The notes beneath the pieces were generated by a model. That model saw nothing but the letters and a program-made list of their open reading frames with translations, made no database searches and was not told the origin of the DNA. Positions 1-14,700 of a stretch of DNA of 64,000 bases are shown here, in pieces; the stretch's first letter is position 1, and each line of letters starts with the position of its first letter. The position numbers were made by a program, and so were the translations under genes. This stretch comes from Chondrosia reniformis (Eukaryota > Porifera > Demospongiae > Chondrillida > Chondrillidae): assembly GCA_947172415.1 (NCBI GenBank), contig OX359191.1:62001-126000 (forward strand), in the 5' to 3' direction.

Positions 1-229
1 CCAAATATGGAACCTCATATATTGGCTGGGCACCGTGCAAGACTGATTGTGAGTGATGGGTTTTAACAGACACTACTTGCTCTCTCTTCGCATTGCACTA
101 CTTGCTCTCTCTCCACATTGCATTTCAGTCGTCATCAGCTCAAAATAAAGTTGTTGAGAAATGTGTTTCCAACAGAAAACTAGATTCATTACGTCTAACC
201 TCATCACAAACAAGTAATGGCATTATCTT

Positions 230-562
230 GTATCTCTAATGTATTGATATGATCTTGTATCTCTAATGTATTGATATGATCTGTATCTCTAATGTATTGA
301 TATGATCTGTATCTCTAATGTATTGATATGATCTGTATCTCTAATGTATTGATATGATCTTGTATCTCTAATGTATTGATATGATCTGTATCTCTAATGT
401 ATTGATATGATCTTGTATCTCTAATGTATTGATATGATCTTGTATCTCTAATGTATTGATATGATCTTGTATCTCTAATGTATTGATATGATCTGTATCT
501 CTAATGTATTGATATGATCTTGTATATCTAATGTATTGATATGATCTTGTATCTCTAATGTT
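230..562. repeat. AT-rich minisatellite, about 26-bp unit
   Basis: About 13 direct copies of a 25-27 bp unit with core tctctaatgtattgatatga. Units differ mainly by one or two bases in gatct(t)gtat. The flanks (1-229 and 563-1020) are AT-rich and hold no gene that I can see. Confidence 0.95.
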
Positions 563-1019
563 AGGTGTGCATGAAGCAGGTATAAAAGGTCAAACGTTTC
601 AAACAAGATCTTCCCCAATAATTCAAATAACTAAAGAACATAACTAATTCACTAAACATTTTACCAAACTTACATATAAAATTATATAAATCTCACTAGA
701 AATGTTTCATACATGTTTGTGGAATGCTGTTTAAGCTTTATATTTCACAGAATTACAGCACTAATATACTTTCAATGTTGATTTACAAATTTTAGTATGT
801 ATCTCATTAAATTGTATAAAATATAATGTACATTTAGTATATACAGCAACTCTGTCAAATAGATATGCGATGTCATATATATTCTTAGGTAAGTTAGGAG
901 GTAAACTTATAATATATGCTTACCTTAAGTTTCCCTCCCATCAGTTTAAAGTAAGCATATATATCAGTTTAGTAATTACTCTCACTCATACCATACATTA
1001 ACTTTTTGTGGGAGATTTC

Positions 1020-1180
1020 AATGTACATTAAGGGTCGTAACTCCATCAAATGGCAAGATATGAAGCTAATACTTGATGTCAGTATTCACAGACATGTATG
1101 AAACATTTCCATTCAGTTTTAGAAGTTTCAAGTTTTGTTCATATTTGCCCTATCTCTCACTATACATTACGTATGGTGAG
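1020..1180. repeat. Isolated satellite monomer ending in an inverted repeat
   Basis: A single diverged copy of the satellite found further right. It ends at a near-palindrome: ttgccctatctctcac is followed within about 15 bp by gtgagagataaggcaa. The same junction recurs at about 4555-4600, so it marks a structural boundary of the spacer unit. Confidence 0.85.
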
Positions 1181-2430
1181 AGATAAGGCAAATTAGAATA
1201 CATATCAAAATTTGCAAAACTCAATGAAAACCTTTCTTACATCTCTGTGAATACTGAGATAGAGTTTCAGATTCAAACCTTTTCATTTGGAAGAGTTACA
1301 GCACCACAATGTACATTAAATTTCTAATATACGACCTTTAATGGTGTAGCATTTATATCGTGCGATACTATTATGGAAATTATCGGCATACCAAGCTAAA
1401 ATGATTTGACATGAATGGGACTACTAGAAACACGCAGGAACAGTCCAGAACGCAGCTATCTGAAGGCCTTTATATAGAGGCAGGTAGCCATTATGCTATT
1501 ACAGCAATTGAGATTGAGTGTGGCTGGTTATACTAGTTTACCTTCATATCGGAACACCTCTCGCTAAAATCGTTTCTACATGGGACCAGAAAAGTAGTTC
1601 TCCTCCGCCAATCAAGACACTTACAGGATTCTATCCATTTTTCCCAGTTTCTAGATGAACCACAAATACTGGATATACCTTTAAAATGGCTTGGAACGAT
1701 GCACTGATCCCGAATTAACTTGATATAATTTGACTACATTTTTCTCGCAAATACCCTATTCTTAAGTATGGAATAGCGCCAACCACAATCGTTTCCTTTT
1801 GAAATTTTGTTGTTTAAATAGAAGCGCAAAACCTTATAAAGTAGGCCTACCTGGACACATCTCTATGGTGGTTGCGGTTCCCATAGAGGTTGGTAGCGCT
1901 TAGACTCTGAAGCTGTCTCCTAATCGGTTGGTGCCATAGAGACGTGCTCACCAATAATCCGGATTTCGGGGGGGTTCCACGTAATGTGGGATTGGCATCT
2001 GATATCTTAGGATTCATATGAGTCGGCCATATCGAGAAGAACTGGTTCTTCTCACGCAAGTGACACCCAAAGCTCAACTCGGCAGAGCGTTACCACCGAT
2101 CCCGGCCTCTGAGCGTCGTGGATGGTAGCGTTCGGTATGGTCCAACTGTTTTTCTTTGGAGTTTCGTTGGCCGTCGATCGGCAAAATTTAACTTTGACGA
2201 CATCCATATAATGTATGTGGATAAATACTGCTTCAACAACAATCAAGTACTACACAGTGCATATCCATGTGTATAAGAAATCTTTGGAAGCGATCTAGTT
2301 ATTCGGATATACATATATTATAATATCGCATTTGGTGCCTACTCACGGTCGGCCATTTATAGTATTGTACAATTATCGTATATATAAATTTAATACACAT
2401 TTATTGCTGTAACTCATTCAAACACCAACA
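1157..2430. repeat. Satellite-flanked spacer, copy 1
   Basis: About 1.27 kb of non-satellite sequence repeated almost identically at 4562-5835 (offset 3,405 bp). It holds only short unconvincing open frames, identical in both copies and without recognisable domains. It begins at the inverted satellite fragment and ends where forward monomers resume. It could be a non-autonomous mobile element or part of a larger repeat unit; no transposase or clear terminal repeats are visible. Confidence 0.85.
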
Positions 2431-4561
2431 TATGAAGCTAATACTTGATGTCAGCATTCACAGACATGTATGAATCATTTCCAGAGAGTTTTAGAAATTT
2501 CAATTTTTGTTCATATTTGCCCTATCTCTCACCATACATTAACTTTGTGTTGGAGATTTTAATGTACATTAAGGGTCGTAACTCCATCAAGCAGCAAGAT
2601 GTGAAGCCAATACTTGATGTCAGCATTCACAGACAAGTATGAAACATTTGCAAAGAGTTTTAGAAGTTTCAATTTTTGTTCATAATTGCCCTATCTCTCA
2701 CCATACATTAATTTTGTATGTTAGATTTTAAAGTACATTAAGGGTCATAACTCCAACAAACAGCAAGATGTGAAGCCAATACTTGATGTCAGCATTCACA
2801 GACATGTATGAAACATTTCCAAAGAGTTTTAGAATTTTCAAATTTTGTTCATATTTGCCCTATCTCTCACCATACATTAACTTTGTGTTGGAGATTTTAA
2901 TGTACATTAAGGGTCGTCACTCCATCAAACAGTAATATGTGAAGCTAATACTTGATGTCAGCATTCACAGACATATATGAATCATTTTAAAAGAGTTTTA
3001 GAAATTTCAAGTTTTGTTCATATTTGCCCTATCTCTCACCATACATTAAACTTGTATGTTAGATTTTAAAGTACATTAAGGGTCGTAACTCCAAAAAACA
3101 GAAAGATGTGAAGCTAATACTTGATGTCAGCATTCATAGACATGTATAAAACATTTCCAAAGAGTTTTAGAAGTTTTAATTTTTGTTCATAATTGCCCTA
3201 TCTCTCACCATACATTAACTTTTGTGTTGGAGATTTTAATGTACATTAAGGGTCGTCACTCCATCAAACAGTAATATGTGAAACTAATACTTGATGTCAG
3301 CATTCACAGACATATATGAATCATTTTAAAAGAGTTTTAGAAATTTCAAATTTTGTTCATATTTGCCCAATCTCTCACCATACATTAAACTTGTATGTTA
3401 GATTTTAAAGTACATTAAGGGTCGTAACTCCAAAAAACAGCAAGATGTGAAGCTAATACTTGATGTCAGCATTCATAGACATGTATAAAACATTTCCAAA
3501 GAGTTTTAGAAGTTTTAATTTTTGTTCATAATTGCCCTATCTCTCACCATACATTAACTTTGTGTTGGAGATTTTAATGTACATTAAGGGTCGTCACTCC
3601 ATCAAACAGTAATATGTGAAACTAATACTTGATGTCAGCATTCACAGACATATATGAATCATTTTAAAAGAGTTTTAGAAATTTCAAGTTTTGTTCATAT
3701 TTGCCCTATCTCTCACCATACATTAAACTTGTATGTTAGATTTTAAAGTACATTAAGGGTCGTAACTCCAAAAAACAGCAAGATGTGAAGCTAATACTTG
3801 ATGTCAGCATTCATAGACATGTATAAAACATTTCCAAAGAGTTTTAGAAGTTTTAATTTTTGTTCATAATTGCCCTATCTCTCACCATACATTAATTTTG
3901 TATGGTAGATTTTAAAGTACATTAAGGGTCGTAACTCCAACAAACAGCAAGATGTGAAGCGAATACTTGATTTCAGCATTCACAGACATTTATGAAACAT
4001 TTCCAAAGAGTTTTAGAAGTTTCAATTTTTGTTCATATTTGCCCTATATATCTCTCACCATACATTAATTTTGTATGGTAGATTTTAATGTACATTAAGG
4101 GTCCTAACTTCATCAAACAGCAAGATGTGTAGCTAATACTGGATTTCAACATTCACAGACATTTATGAAACATTTTTAATGAGTAAAAGTTTCAATTTTT
4201 GTTCATATTTGCCCTATCTCTTCACCATACATTAACTTTGTATGGTAGATTTTAAAGTACATTAAGGGTCGTAACTCCAACAAACAGCAAGATGTGAAGC
4301 TAATACTTGATGTCAGTATTGACAGACATTTATGTAACGTTTCTAGAGAGTTTTAAAAGTATCAATTTTTTCATATTTGCCTTATATATCTCTCACCATA
4401 CATTAACTTTTTGTGGGAGATTTCAATGTACATTAAGGGTCGTAACTCCATCAAACAGTAAGATGTGAAGCTAATACTTGATGTCAGCATTCACAGACAT
4501 GTATGAAACATTTCCATTCAGTTTTAGAAGTTTCAAGTTTTGTTCATATTTGCCCTATCTC
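2431..4561. repeat. Satellite array 1, about 13 monomers of about 168 bp
   Basis: Direct tandem copies of an AT-rich monomer recognised by tacttgatgtcagcattcac near 2443, 2613, 2780, 2949, 3119, 3289 and onward. Monomers are more diverged than in array 2; later copies read gatttcag in place of gatgtcag. Together with the preceding spacer this forms a 3.4-kb unit. Confidence 0.95.
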
Positions 4562-5835
4562 TCACTATACATTACGTATGGTGAGAGATAAGGCAAATTA
4601 GAATACATATCAAAATTTGCAAAACTCAATGAAAACCTTTCTTACATCTCTGTGAATACTGAGATAGAGTTTCAGATTCAAACCTTTTCATTTGGAAGAG
4701 TTACAGCACCACAATGTACATTAAATTTCTAATATACGACCTTTAATGGTGTAGCATTTATATCGTGCGATACTATTATGGAAATTATCGGCATACCAAG
4801 CTAAAATGATTTGACATGAATGGGACTACTAGAAACACGCAGGAACAGTCCAGAACGCAGCTATCTGAAGGCCTTTATATAGAGGCAGGTAGCCATTATG
4901 CTATTACAGCAATTGAGATTGAGTGTGGCTGGTTATACTAGTTTACCTTCATATCGGAACACCTCTCGCTAAAATCGTTTCTACATGGGACCAGAAAAGT
5001 AGTTCTCCTCCGCCAATCAAGACACTTACAGGATTCTATCCATTTTTCCCAGTTTCTAGATGAACCACAAATACTGGATATACCTTTAAAATGGCTTGGA
5101 ACGATGCACTGATCCCGAATTAACTTGATATAATTTGACTACATTTTTCTCGCAAATACCCTATTCTTAAGTATGGAATAGCGCCAACCACAATCGTTTC
5201 CTTTTGAAATTTTGTTGTTTAAATAGAAGCGCAAAACCTTATAAAGTAGGCCTACCTGGACACATCTCTATGGTGGTTGCGGTTCCCATAGAGGTTGGTA
5301 GCGCTTAGACTCTGAAGCTGTCTCCTAATCGGTTGGTGCCATAGAGACGTGCTCACCAATAATCCGGATTTCGGGGGGGTTCCACGTAATGTGGGATTGG
5401 CATCTGATATCTTAGGATTCATATGAGTCGGCCATATCGAGAAGAACTGGTTCTTCTCACGCAAGTGACACCCAAAGCTCAACTCGGCAGAGCGTTACCA
5501 CCGATCCCGGCCTCTGAGCGTCGTGGATGGTAGCGTTCGGTATGGTCCAACTGTTTTTCTTTGGAGTTTCGTTGGCCGTCGATCGGCAAAATTTTACTTT
5601 AACGACATCCATATAATGTATGTGGATAAATACTGCTTCAACAACAATCAAGTACTATACAGTGCATATCCATGTGTATAAGAAATCTTTGGAAGCGATC
5701 TAGTTATTCGGATATACATATATTATAATATCGCATTTGGTACCTACTCACGGTCGGCCATTTATAGTATTGTACAATTATCGTATATATAAATTTAATA
5801 CACATTTATTGCTGTAACTCTTTCAAACACCAACA
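4562..5835. repeat. Satellite-flanked spacer, copy 2
   Basis: Near-identical repeat of 1157-2430, with only scattered single-base differences (for example near 5592-5600 and at 5742). Same inverted-repeat left junction and same right junction into forward monomers. Confidence 0.85.
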
Positions 5836-8800
5836 TATGAAGCTAATACTTGATGTCAGCATTCACAGACATGTATGAATCATTTCCAGAGAGTTTTAGA
5901 AATTTCAATTTTTGTTCATATTTGCCCTATCTCTCACCATACATTAACTTTGTGTTGGAGATTTTAATGTACATTAAGGGTCGTAACTCCATCAAGCAGC
6001 AAGATGTGAAGCCAATACTTGATGTCAGCATTCACAGACATGTATGAAACATTTGCAAAGAGTTTTAGAAGTTTCAATTTTTGTTCATATTTGCCCTATC
6101 TCTCACCATACATTAACTTTGGGTTGGAGATTTTAATGTACATTAAGTGCCGTCACTCCATCAAACAGTAATATGTGAAGCTAATACTTGATGTCAGCAT
6201 TCACAGACATGTATGAATCATTTCCAAAGAGTTTTAGAAATTTCAATATTTGCCCTATCTCTCACCATACATTAACTTTGGGTTGGAGATTTTAATGTAC
6301 ATTAAGTGCCGTCACTCCATCAAACAGTAATATGTGAAGCTAATACTTGATGTCAGCATTCACAGACATGTATGAAACATTTGCAAAGAGTTTTAGAAGT
6401 TTCAATTTTTGTTCATATTTGCCCTATCTCTCACCATACATTTACTTTGGGTTGGAGATTTTAATGTACATTAAGTGCCGTCACTCCATCAAACAGTAAT
6501 ATGTGAAGCTAATACTTGATGTCAGCATTCACAGACATGTATGAAACATTTGCAAAGAGTTTTAGAAGTTTCAATTTTTGTTCATATTTGCCCTATCTCT
6601 CACCATACATTTACTTTGTGTTGGAGATTTTAATGTACATTAAGGGTCGTAACTCCATCAAACAGTAATATGTGAAGCTAATACTTGATGTCAGCATTCA
6701 CAGACATGTATGAATCATTTCCAAAGAGTTTTAGAAATTTCAATTTTTGTTCATATTTGCTCTATCTCTCACCATACATTAACTTTGTGTGGGAGATTTT
6801 AATGTACATTAAGGGTCATAACTCCATCAAACAGTAATATGTGAAGCTTATACTTGATGTCAGCATTCACAGACATGTATGAATCATTTCCAAAGAGTTT
6901 TAGAAATTTCAATATTTGCCCTATCTCTCACCATACATTAACTTTGGGTTGGAGATTTTAATGTACATTAAGTGCCGTCACTCCATCAAACAGTAATATG
7001 TGAAGCTAATACTTGATGTCAGCATTCACAGACATTTATGAAACATTTGCAAAGAGTTTTAGAAGTTTCAATTTTTGTTCATATTTGCCCTATCTCTCAC
7101 CATACATTTACTTTGTGTTGGAGATTTTAATGTACATTAAGGGTCGTAACTCCATCAAACAGTAATATGTGAAGCTAATACTTGATGTCAGCATTCACAG
7201 ACATGTATGAATCATTTCCAAAGAGTTTTAGAAATTTCAATTTTTGTTCATATTTGCTCTATCTCTCACCATACATTAACTTTGTGTGGGAGATTTTAAT
7301 GTACATTAAGGGTCATAACTCCATCAAACAGTAAGATGTAAAGCTAATACTTGATGTCAGCATTCACAGACATGTATGAAACATTTGCAAAGAGTTTTAG
7401 AAGTTTCAATTTTTGTTCATATTTGCCCTATCTCTCACCATACATTTACTTTGGGTTGGAGATTTTAATGTACATTAAGTGCCGTCACTCCATCAAACAG
7501 TAATATGTGAAGCTAATACTTGATGTCAGCATTCACAGACATGTATGAATCATTTCCAAAGAGTTTTAGAAATTTCAATATTTGCCCTATCTCTCACCAT
7601 ACATTAACTTTGGGTTGGAGATTTTAATGTACATTAAGTGCCGTCACTCCATCAAACAGTAATATGTGAAGCTAATACTTGATGTCAGCATTCACAGACA
7701 TGTATGAATCATTTCCAAAGAGTTTTAGAAATTTCAATATTTGCCCTATCTCTCACCATACATTAACTTTGGGTTGGAGATTTTAATGTACATTAAGTGC
7801 CGTCACTCCATCAAACAGTAATATGTGAAGCTAATACTTGATGTCAGCATTCACAGACATTTATGAAACATTTCCAAAGAGTTTTAGAAGTTTCAATTTT
7901 TGTTCATATTTGCCCTATCTCTCACCATACATTTACTTTGTGTTGGAGATTTTAATGTACATTAAGGGTCGTAACTCCATCAAACAGTAATATGTGAAGC
8001 TAATACTTGATGTCAGCATTCACAGACATGTATGAATCATTTCCAAAGAGTTTTAGAAATTTCAATTTTTGTTCATATTTGCTCTATCTCTCACCATACA
8101 TTAACTTTGTGTGGGAGATTTTAATGTACATTAAGGGTCATAACTCCATCAAACAGTAATATGTGAAGCTTATACTTGATGTCAGCATTCACAGACATGT
8201 ATGAATCATTTCCAAAGAGTTTTAGAAATTTCAATATTTGCCCTATCTCTCACCATACATTAACTTTGGGTTGGAGATTTTAATGTACATTAAGTGCCGT
8301 CACTCCATCAAACAGTAATATGTGAAGCTAATACTTGATGTCAGCATTCACAGACATTTATGAAACATTTGCAAAGAGTTTTAGAAGTTTCAATTTTTGT
8401 TCATATTTGCCCTATCTCTCACCATACATTTACTTTGTGTTGGAGATTTTAATGTACATTAAGGGTCGTAACTCCATCAAACAGTAATATGTGAAGCTAA
8501 TACTTGATGTCAGCATTCACAGACATGTATGAATCATTTCCAAAGAGTTTTAGAAATTTCAATTTTTGTTCATATTTGCTCTATCTCTCACCATACATTA
8601 ACTTTGTGTGGGAGATTTTAATGTACATTAAGGGTCATAACTCCATCAAACAGTAAGATGTAAAGCTAATACTTGATGTCAGCATTCACAGACATGTATG
8701 AAACATTTGCAAAGAGTTTTAGAAGTTTCAATTTTTGTTCATATTTGCCCTATCTCTCACCATACATTTACTTTGGGTTGGAGATTTTAATGTACATTAA

Positions 8801-11580
8801 GTGCCGTCACTCCATCAAACAGTAATATGTGAAGCTAATACTTGATGTCAGCATTCACAGACATGTATGAATCATTTCCAAAGAGTTTTAGAAATTTCAA
8901 TATTTGCCCTATCTCTCACCATACATTAACTTTGGGTTGGAGATTTTAATGTACATTAAGTGCCGTCACTCCATCAAACAGTAATATGTGAAGCTAATAC
9001 TTGATGTCAGCATTCACAGACATGTATGAATCATTTCCAAAGAGTTTTAGAAATTTCAATATTTGCCCTATCTCTCACCATACATTAACTTTGGGTTGGA
9101 GATTTTAATGTACATTAAGTGCCGTCACTCCATCAAACAGTAATATGTGAAGCTAATACTTGATGTCAGCATTCACAGACATTTATGAAACATTTCCAAA
9201 GAGTTTTAGAAGTTTCAATTTTTGTTCATATTTGCCCTATCTCTCACCATACATTTACTTTGTGTTGGAGATTTTAATGTACATTAAGGGTCGTAACTCC
9301 ATCAAACAGTAATATGTAAAGCTAATACTTGATGTCAGCATTCACAGACATGTATGAATCATTTCCAAAGAGTTTTAGAAATTTCAATTTTTGTTCATAT
9401 TTGCTCTATCTCTCACCATACATTAACTTTGTGTGGGAGATTTTAATGTACATTAAGGGTCATAACTCCATCAAACAGTAAGATGTAAAGCTAATACTTG
9501 ATGTCAGCATTCACAGACATGTATGAATCATTTCCAAAGAGTTTTAGAAATTTCAATATTTGCCCTATCTCTCACCATACATTAACTTTGGGTTGGAGAT
9601 TTTAATGTACATTAAGTGCCGTCACTCCATCAAACAGTAATATGTGAAGCTAATACTTGATGTCAGCATTCACAGACATGTATGAAACATTTGCAAAGAG
9701 TTTTAGAAGTTTCAATTTTTGTTCATATTTGCCCTATCTCTCACCATACATTTACTTTGGGTTGGAGATTTTAATGTACATTAAGTGCCGTCACTCCATC
9801 AAACAGTAATATGTGAAGCTAATACTTGATGTCAGCATTCACAGACATGTATGAATCATTTCCAAAGAGTTTTAGAAATTTCAATATTTGCCCTATCTCT
9901 CACCATACATTAACTTTGGGTTGGAGATTTTAATGTTCATTAAGTGCCGTCACTCCATCAAACAGTAATATGTGAAGCTAATACTTGATGTCAGCATTCA
10001 CAGACATGTATGAAACATTTGCAAAGAGTTTTAGAAGTTTCAATTTTTGTTCATATTTGCCCTATCTCTCACCATACATTTACTTTGTGTTGGAGATTTT
10101 AATGTACATTAAGGGTCGTAACTCCATCAAACAGTAATATGTGAAGCTAATACTTGATGTCAGCATTCACAGACATGTATGAATCATTTCCAAAGAGTTT
10201 TAGAAATTTCAATTTTTGTTCATATTTGCTCTATCTCTCACCATACATTAACTTTGTGTGGGAGATTTTAATGTACATTAAGGGTCATAACTCCATCAAA
10301 CAGTAATATGTGAAGCTTATACTTGATGTCAGCATTCACAGACATGTATGAATCATTTCCAAAGAGTTTTAGAAATTTCAATATTTGCCCTATCTCTCAC
10401 CATACATTAACTTTGGGTTGGAGATTTTAATGTACATTAAGTGCCGTCACTCCATCAAACAGTAATATGTGAAGCTAATACTTGATGTCAGCATTCACAG
10501 ACATTTATGAAACATTTGCAAAGAGTTTTAGAAGTTTCAATTTTTGTTCATATTTGCCCTATCTCTCACCATACATTTACTTTGTGTTGGAGATTTTAAT
10601 GTACATTAAGGGTCGTAACTCCATCAAACAGTAATATGTGAAGCTAATACTTGATGTCAGCATTCACAGACATGTATGAATCATTTCCAAAGAGTTTTAG
10701 AAATTTCAATTTTTGTTCATATTTGCTCTATCTCTCACCATACATTAACTTTGTGTGGGAGATTTTAATGTACATTAAGGGTCATAACTCCATCAAACAG
10801 TAAGATGTAAAGCTAATACTTGATGTCAGCATTCACAGACATGTATGAAACATTTGCAAAGAGTTTTAGAAGTTTCAATTTTTGTTCATATTTGCCCTAT
10901 CTCTCACCATACATTTACTTTGGGTTGGAGATTTTAATGTACATTAAGTGCCGTCACTCCATCAAACAGTAATATGTGAAGCTAATACTTGATGTCAGCA
11001 TTCACAGACATGTATGAATCATTTCCAAAGAGTTTTAGAAATTTCAATATTTGCCCTATCTCTCACCATACATTAACTTTGGGTTGGAGATTTTAATGTA
11101 CATTAAGTGCCGTCACTCCATCAAACAGTAATATGTGAAGCTAATACTTGATGTCAGCATTCACAGACATTTATGAAACATTTCCAAAGAGTTTTAGAAG
11201 TTTCAATTTTTGTTCATATTTGCCCTATCTCTCACCATACATTTACTTTGTGTTGGAGATTTTAATGTACATTAAGGGTCGTAACTCCATCAAACAGTAA
11301 TATGTGAAGCTAATACTTGATGTCAGCATTCACAGACATGTATGAATCATTTCCAAAGAGTTTTAGAAATTTCAATTTTTGTTCATATTTGCTCTATCTC
11401 TCACCATACATTAACTTTGTGTGGGAGATTTTAATGTACATTAAGGGTCATAACTCCATCAAACAGTAAGATGTAAAGCTAATACTTGATGTCAGCATTC
11501 ACAGACATGTATGAAACATTTGCAAAGAGTTTTAGAAGTTTCAATTTTTGTTCATATTTGCCATATCTCTCACCAGACAT
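5836..11580. repeat. Satellite array 2 with a 1,322-bp higher-order repeat
   Basis: About 35 direct monomers of two lengths. The 169-bp form has caatttttgttcatatttgc; the 159-bp form lacks 10 bp there (caatatttgcc). From 7343 the gctaatactt starts fall at 7512, 7671, 7830, 7999, 8168, 8327, 8496 and 8665, that is 169,159,159,169,169,159,169,169, total 1,322 bp. The same order of diagnostic variants (agatgtaaagc, gctcta, acatttatg) recurs at 8665 and beyond. The array ends in unique sequence at about 11580. Confidence 0.95.
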
Positions 11581-11716
11581 CAAACACTAAGATATGATAT
11601 AGCTACATTTAGAAATACTTGAACGAATAATAAAAATATATATACAAATCAAGGATGATTAAAATGTGCGTCAAATGTATGTTATATAATTGTTGACAGG
11701 TGTGGCAGTGCCAAAG

Positions 11717-14700
11717 TCACCAAATATAGTGCAGCATTTGAAGGGCTGATGTGGCTGCGACTTGAATTAGTTAACATGAAAATGAAGAAACATCTTTACT
11801 TGTAGAATCTACAAAAAGGAAGTAGAAGCATGTACGTCCCAAATGGATTGGATGTGTGGGTGGATGGATAAATGAGTGGATAGATGTAGCATTAAAATTT
11901 AGCTTACCAGTATCCTTTGCTTCAAGGTCTCCTTGAGAGGAGGTGCGTGAAGCTGTGGGAGAGGGCGTCTGGAAGGGGGAAGATGACAGCGCTGCAGAAC
12001 GAGCAGTCTTTTTGAATCTTTTACTTATCTTCCTGATAAAGTGATTCTGTGAAGGAGATTCCTTACTAGCGTGTGATTGGTCGGTTGCAAGGAGCAATGA
12101 ATTTACAGCAGTTTTTAAGGTCTTCCTTGCCTAAAATAAAACACAAGTTCACACAATTAGGTGCTTCTTAAATAAACAGTGGCATGAAAAGTAATACAAT
12201 ACAATACAGGTGATCATATCAGGGTTTTACTCACCTCTCCCTGAGGCACTTGCAAGGCTAAGACCATGTCATGGTAGGTGAAGTTGTCATCCAGTGCAAT
12301 GAGACCGCCATGTATGCCTGCTCCTCTAAGGTTGGGGGTGTACTCCCCCAGGCCAATAAACTCCACCCACTGGATCACCTGATCCGCTGTCCACATTAGA
12401 ACATCACCTGCAACATCAAGCCAATCAGAGGAAGTCATGTGACATCATCAGCAGTCACATGACAATGCCATATACACTTCAGAGGTGATGTCATGTGACA
12501 TCACCAGCAGTCACATAACAATGCCATATACACTTCAGAGGTGATGTCATGTGACATCTTCAGCAGTCACATGACAGGTCACTAAACTATACACCATGGT
12601 GTGCTGAAGTTAACATACTCGGTGGATCAGACACAGAGATTTGCAGTCTTCTCTCTTCTAATTCCTTTCGGTCATAGTTTACTTTCTTTAGAACTTCAAC
12701 CCCAAATAGAAAACTGTTCCTGCGGCAACAGATAGATTTCTAGTTAATATCTATTACATATCACCAAATGTTGCTAAGCAACCTGTGAACTTTGTCAAGC
12801 ATTTTCAAAGTTCCTCTCAAATCTTTCTTTGTCAAATGTTCCAACATTCGTGCATCAATGAGGTTGTCATGGAACACAGTCTAAGGACAGTCAGTAGGAA
12901 GTGATGCTGATGCACCAGACACCACATCCTGACAACTCACTGCATACTGCTGCAGTCCCAGGGTTGGTATCCAACTGTAGCTGACCCACTTGTGGTCCAC
13001 TCCGGACTCTTTGGGGCTGATCATCTAAAGGGGGACAGTCGCATATCTAATGTCTCCTAATCACTCACTCTCACGACTCACCGGATGAGGCAGGACTTGA
13101 CCAGACTGTGCCTTGAGCATGCTCTGGACAGCCAAGGAAAGCTTTAAGCGATGTAGAGAGTTCCTTAAGCCCAATTCTCTCTCCATCTCCCCATCTGACA
13201 AGTTCTGTACGGCAAACAGAGACTTATATATGTAGTTAATTCCACTAATTGAGCTGTCAGAAACAAACTTCAACGATGTGAATGTTTTGAACCCTAGGTC
13301 TTCATATACACATGTACGTACGTACGTACATATACACATGTATGTACGTATATACTTCATCTTCTCAAAAATGACTGCGACTTACGTACCACAAGAAATG
13401 CTCCACTCTTTACTTTCTCCTTGCAAACTTCAACCATCCACTTTGGAACACCAACTGAGAGCTGGAGTTTAAAAACCATGTGATCATCATGTGAGGATCA
13501 TGTGACATGAATGTTTCATTACTCGCCTCCAGCCATGCTACTAGAGTGTAGCTGTCCCACAAGGAAAATGGAGTGCCTTTCTTACGAATATCTTCTAAAT
13601 GGACCAACCTATGTACATATGAAGTAGTTGTGGTCAAGTGGGCGTGGTCAAGGGATGTGGGCGTGGTCTTACTTGTTTGTTTTATCATCATCATCATCTT
13701 CAATGGAGAATTCAATAGCATCCCATTCCTCAAAGCTCACTATAGACACACATGAGATACAAGTGAGGGGTGGAGCTGGTGAGGGGTGGAGCTGGTGAGG
13801 GGTGGAGCTGGTGATGGGTGGAGCTAGTGATGGGTGGAGCTAGTGATGGGTGGAGCTGGTGATGGGTGGAGCTGGTGATGGGTGGAGCTAGTGAGGGGTG
13901 GAGCTGGTGATGGGTGGAGCTGGTGATGGGTGGAGCTGGTGATGGGTGGAGCTGGTGATGGTTGGAGCTGGTGATGGGTGGAGCTGGTGATGGGTGGAGC
14001 TAGAGAGGAACCAATTTAACTAACCTGGCACACTCTTCCTTCTGTCCTTGTAGGCATTAGAATCCTTTCCCTTGAAGGAGCGCTGAAGGAGCTTGCCTAA
14101 AGCTCTGCCAACCGAGCCAGTTCGCAGTCTCAGTTTTGAGTAAAAGGACTCGGGATGTACGCCATTGGTTTCAAAACCAGAATCATCCAAACTGAAAAAG
14201 GCAGAAAGTAAACAGCATGCATGGAGTGACAGCAGGTGAAGCCTACTTCCTCTTTTCAGCTGTGACCTGCTCTGCTCCAGCACTGCTAGTGGCACCCTCC
14301 GTTACCATGGAGAAGTCAAAAGTGGCAGACGGGGACTACATAGGTGGTTAGGTGGTTAGGGAATACAGTATCCATCTGACAGCACAGGGCAGTACTTACT
14401 ACTGGAAAAGGGGAAATGGAGGCTCTAAGGAAGTCACCATTGGCCATGTAGTCCAAAACATCATTCAGAGCAGATTCCTCTTCAGTAGGTCTGGAGGAGA
14501 GGGAGAAAGTGGGCGTGGTGAGGAGGGGAAGAGAGTGGGCGTGGTGAGGAGGGGAAGAGAGTGGGCGTGGTGGGGAGGGGAAGAAAGTGGGCGTGGTGGG
14601 GATGGGGAGAAAGTGAGCGTGGTGAGGATGGGAAGAGAGTGGGCGTGGTGGGGAGGGGAAGAAAGTGGGCGTGGTGGGGAGGGGAAGAAAGTGGGCGTGG

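Noticed and set aside
230-562. Possible CRISPR-like repeat array
   Set aside because: The units are directly adjacent with no unique spacers, and the DNA is clearly eukaryotic. The same applies to 18690-19240.
1847-2246. Two short minus-strand open frames, repeated at 5252-5651
   Set aside because: Identical because the whole spacer is duplicated. They show no codon-level conservation, domain or splice context.
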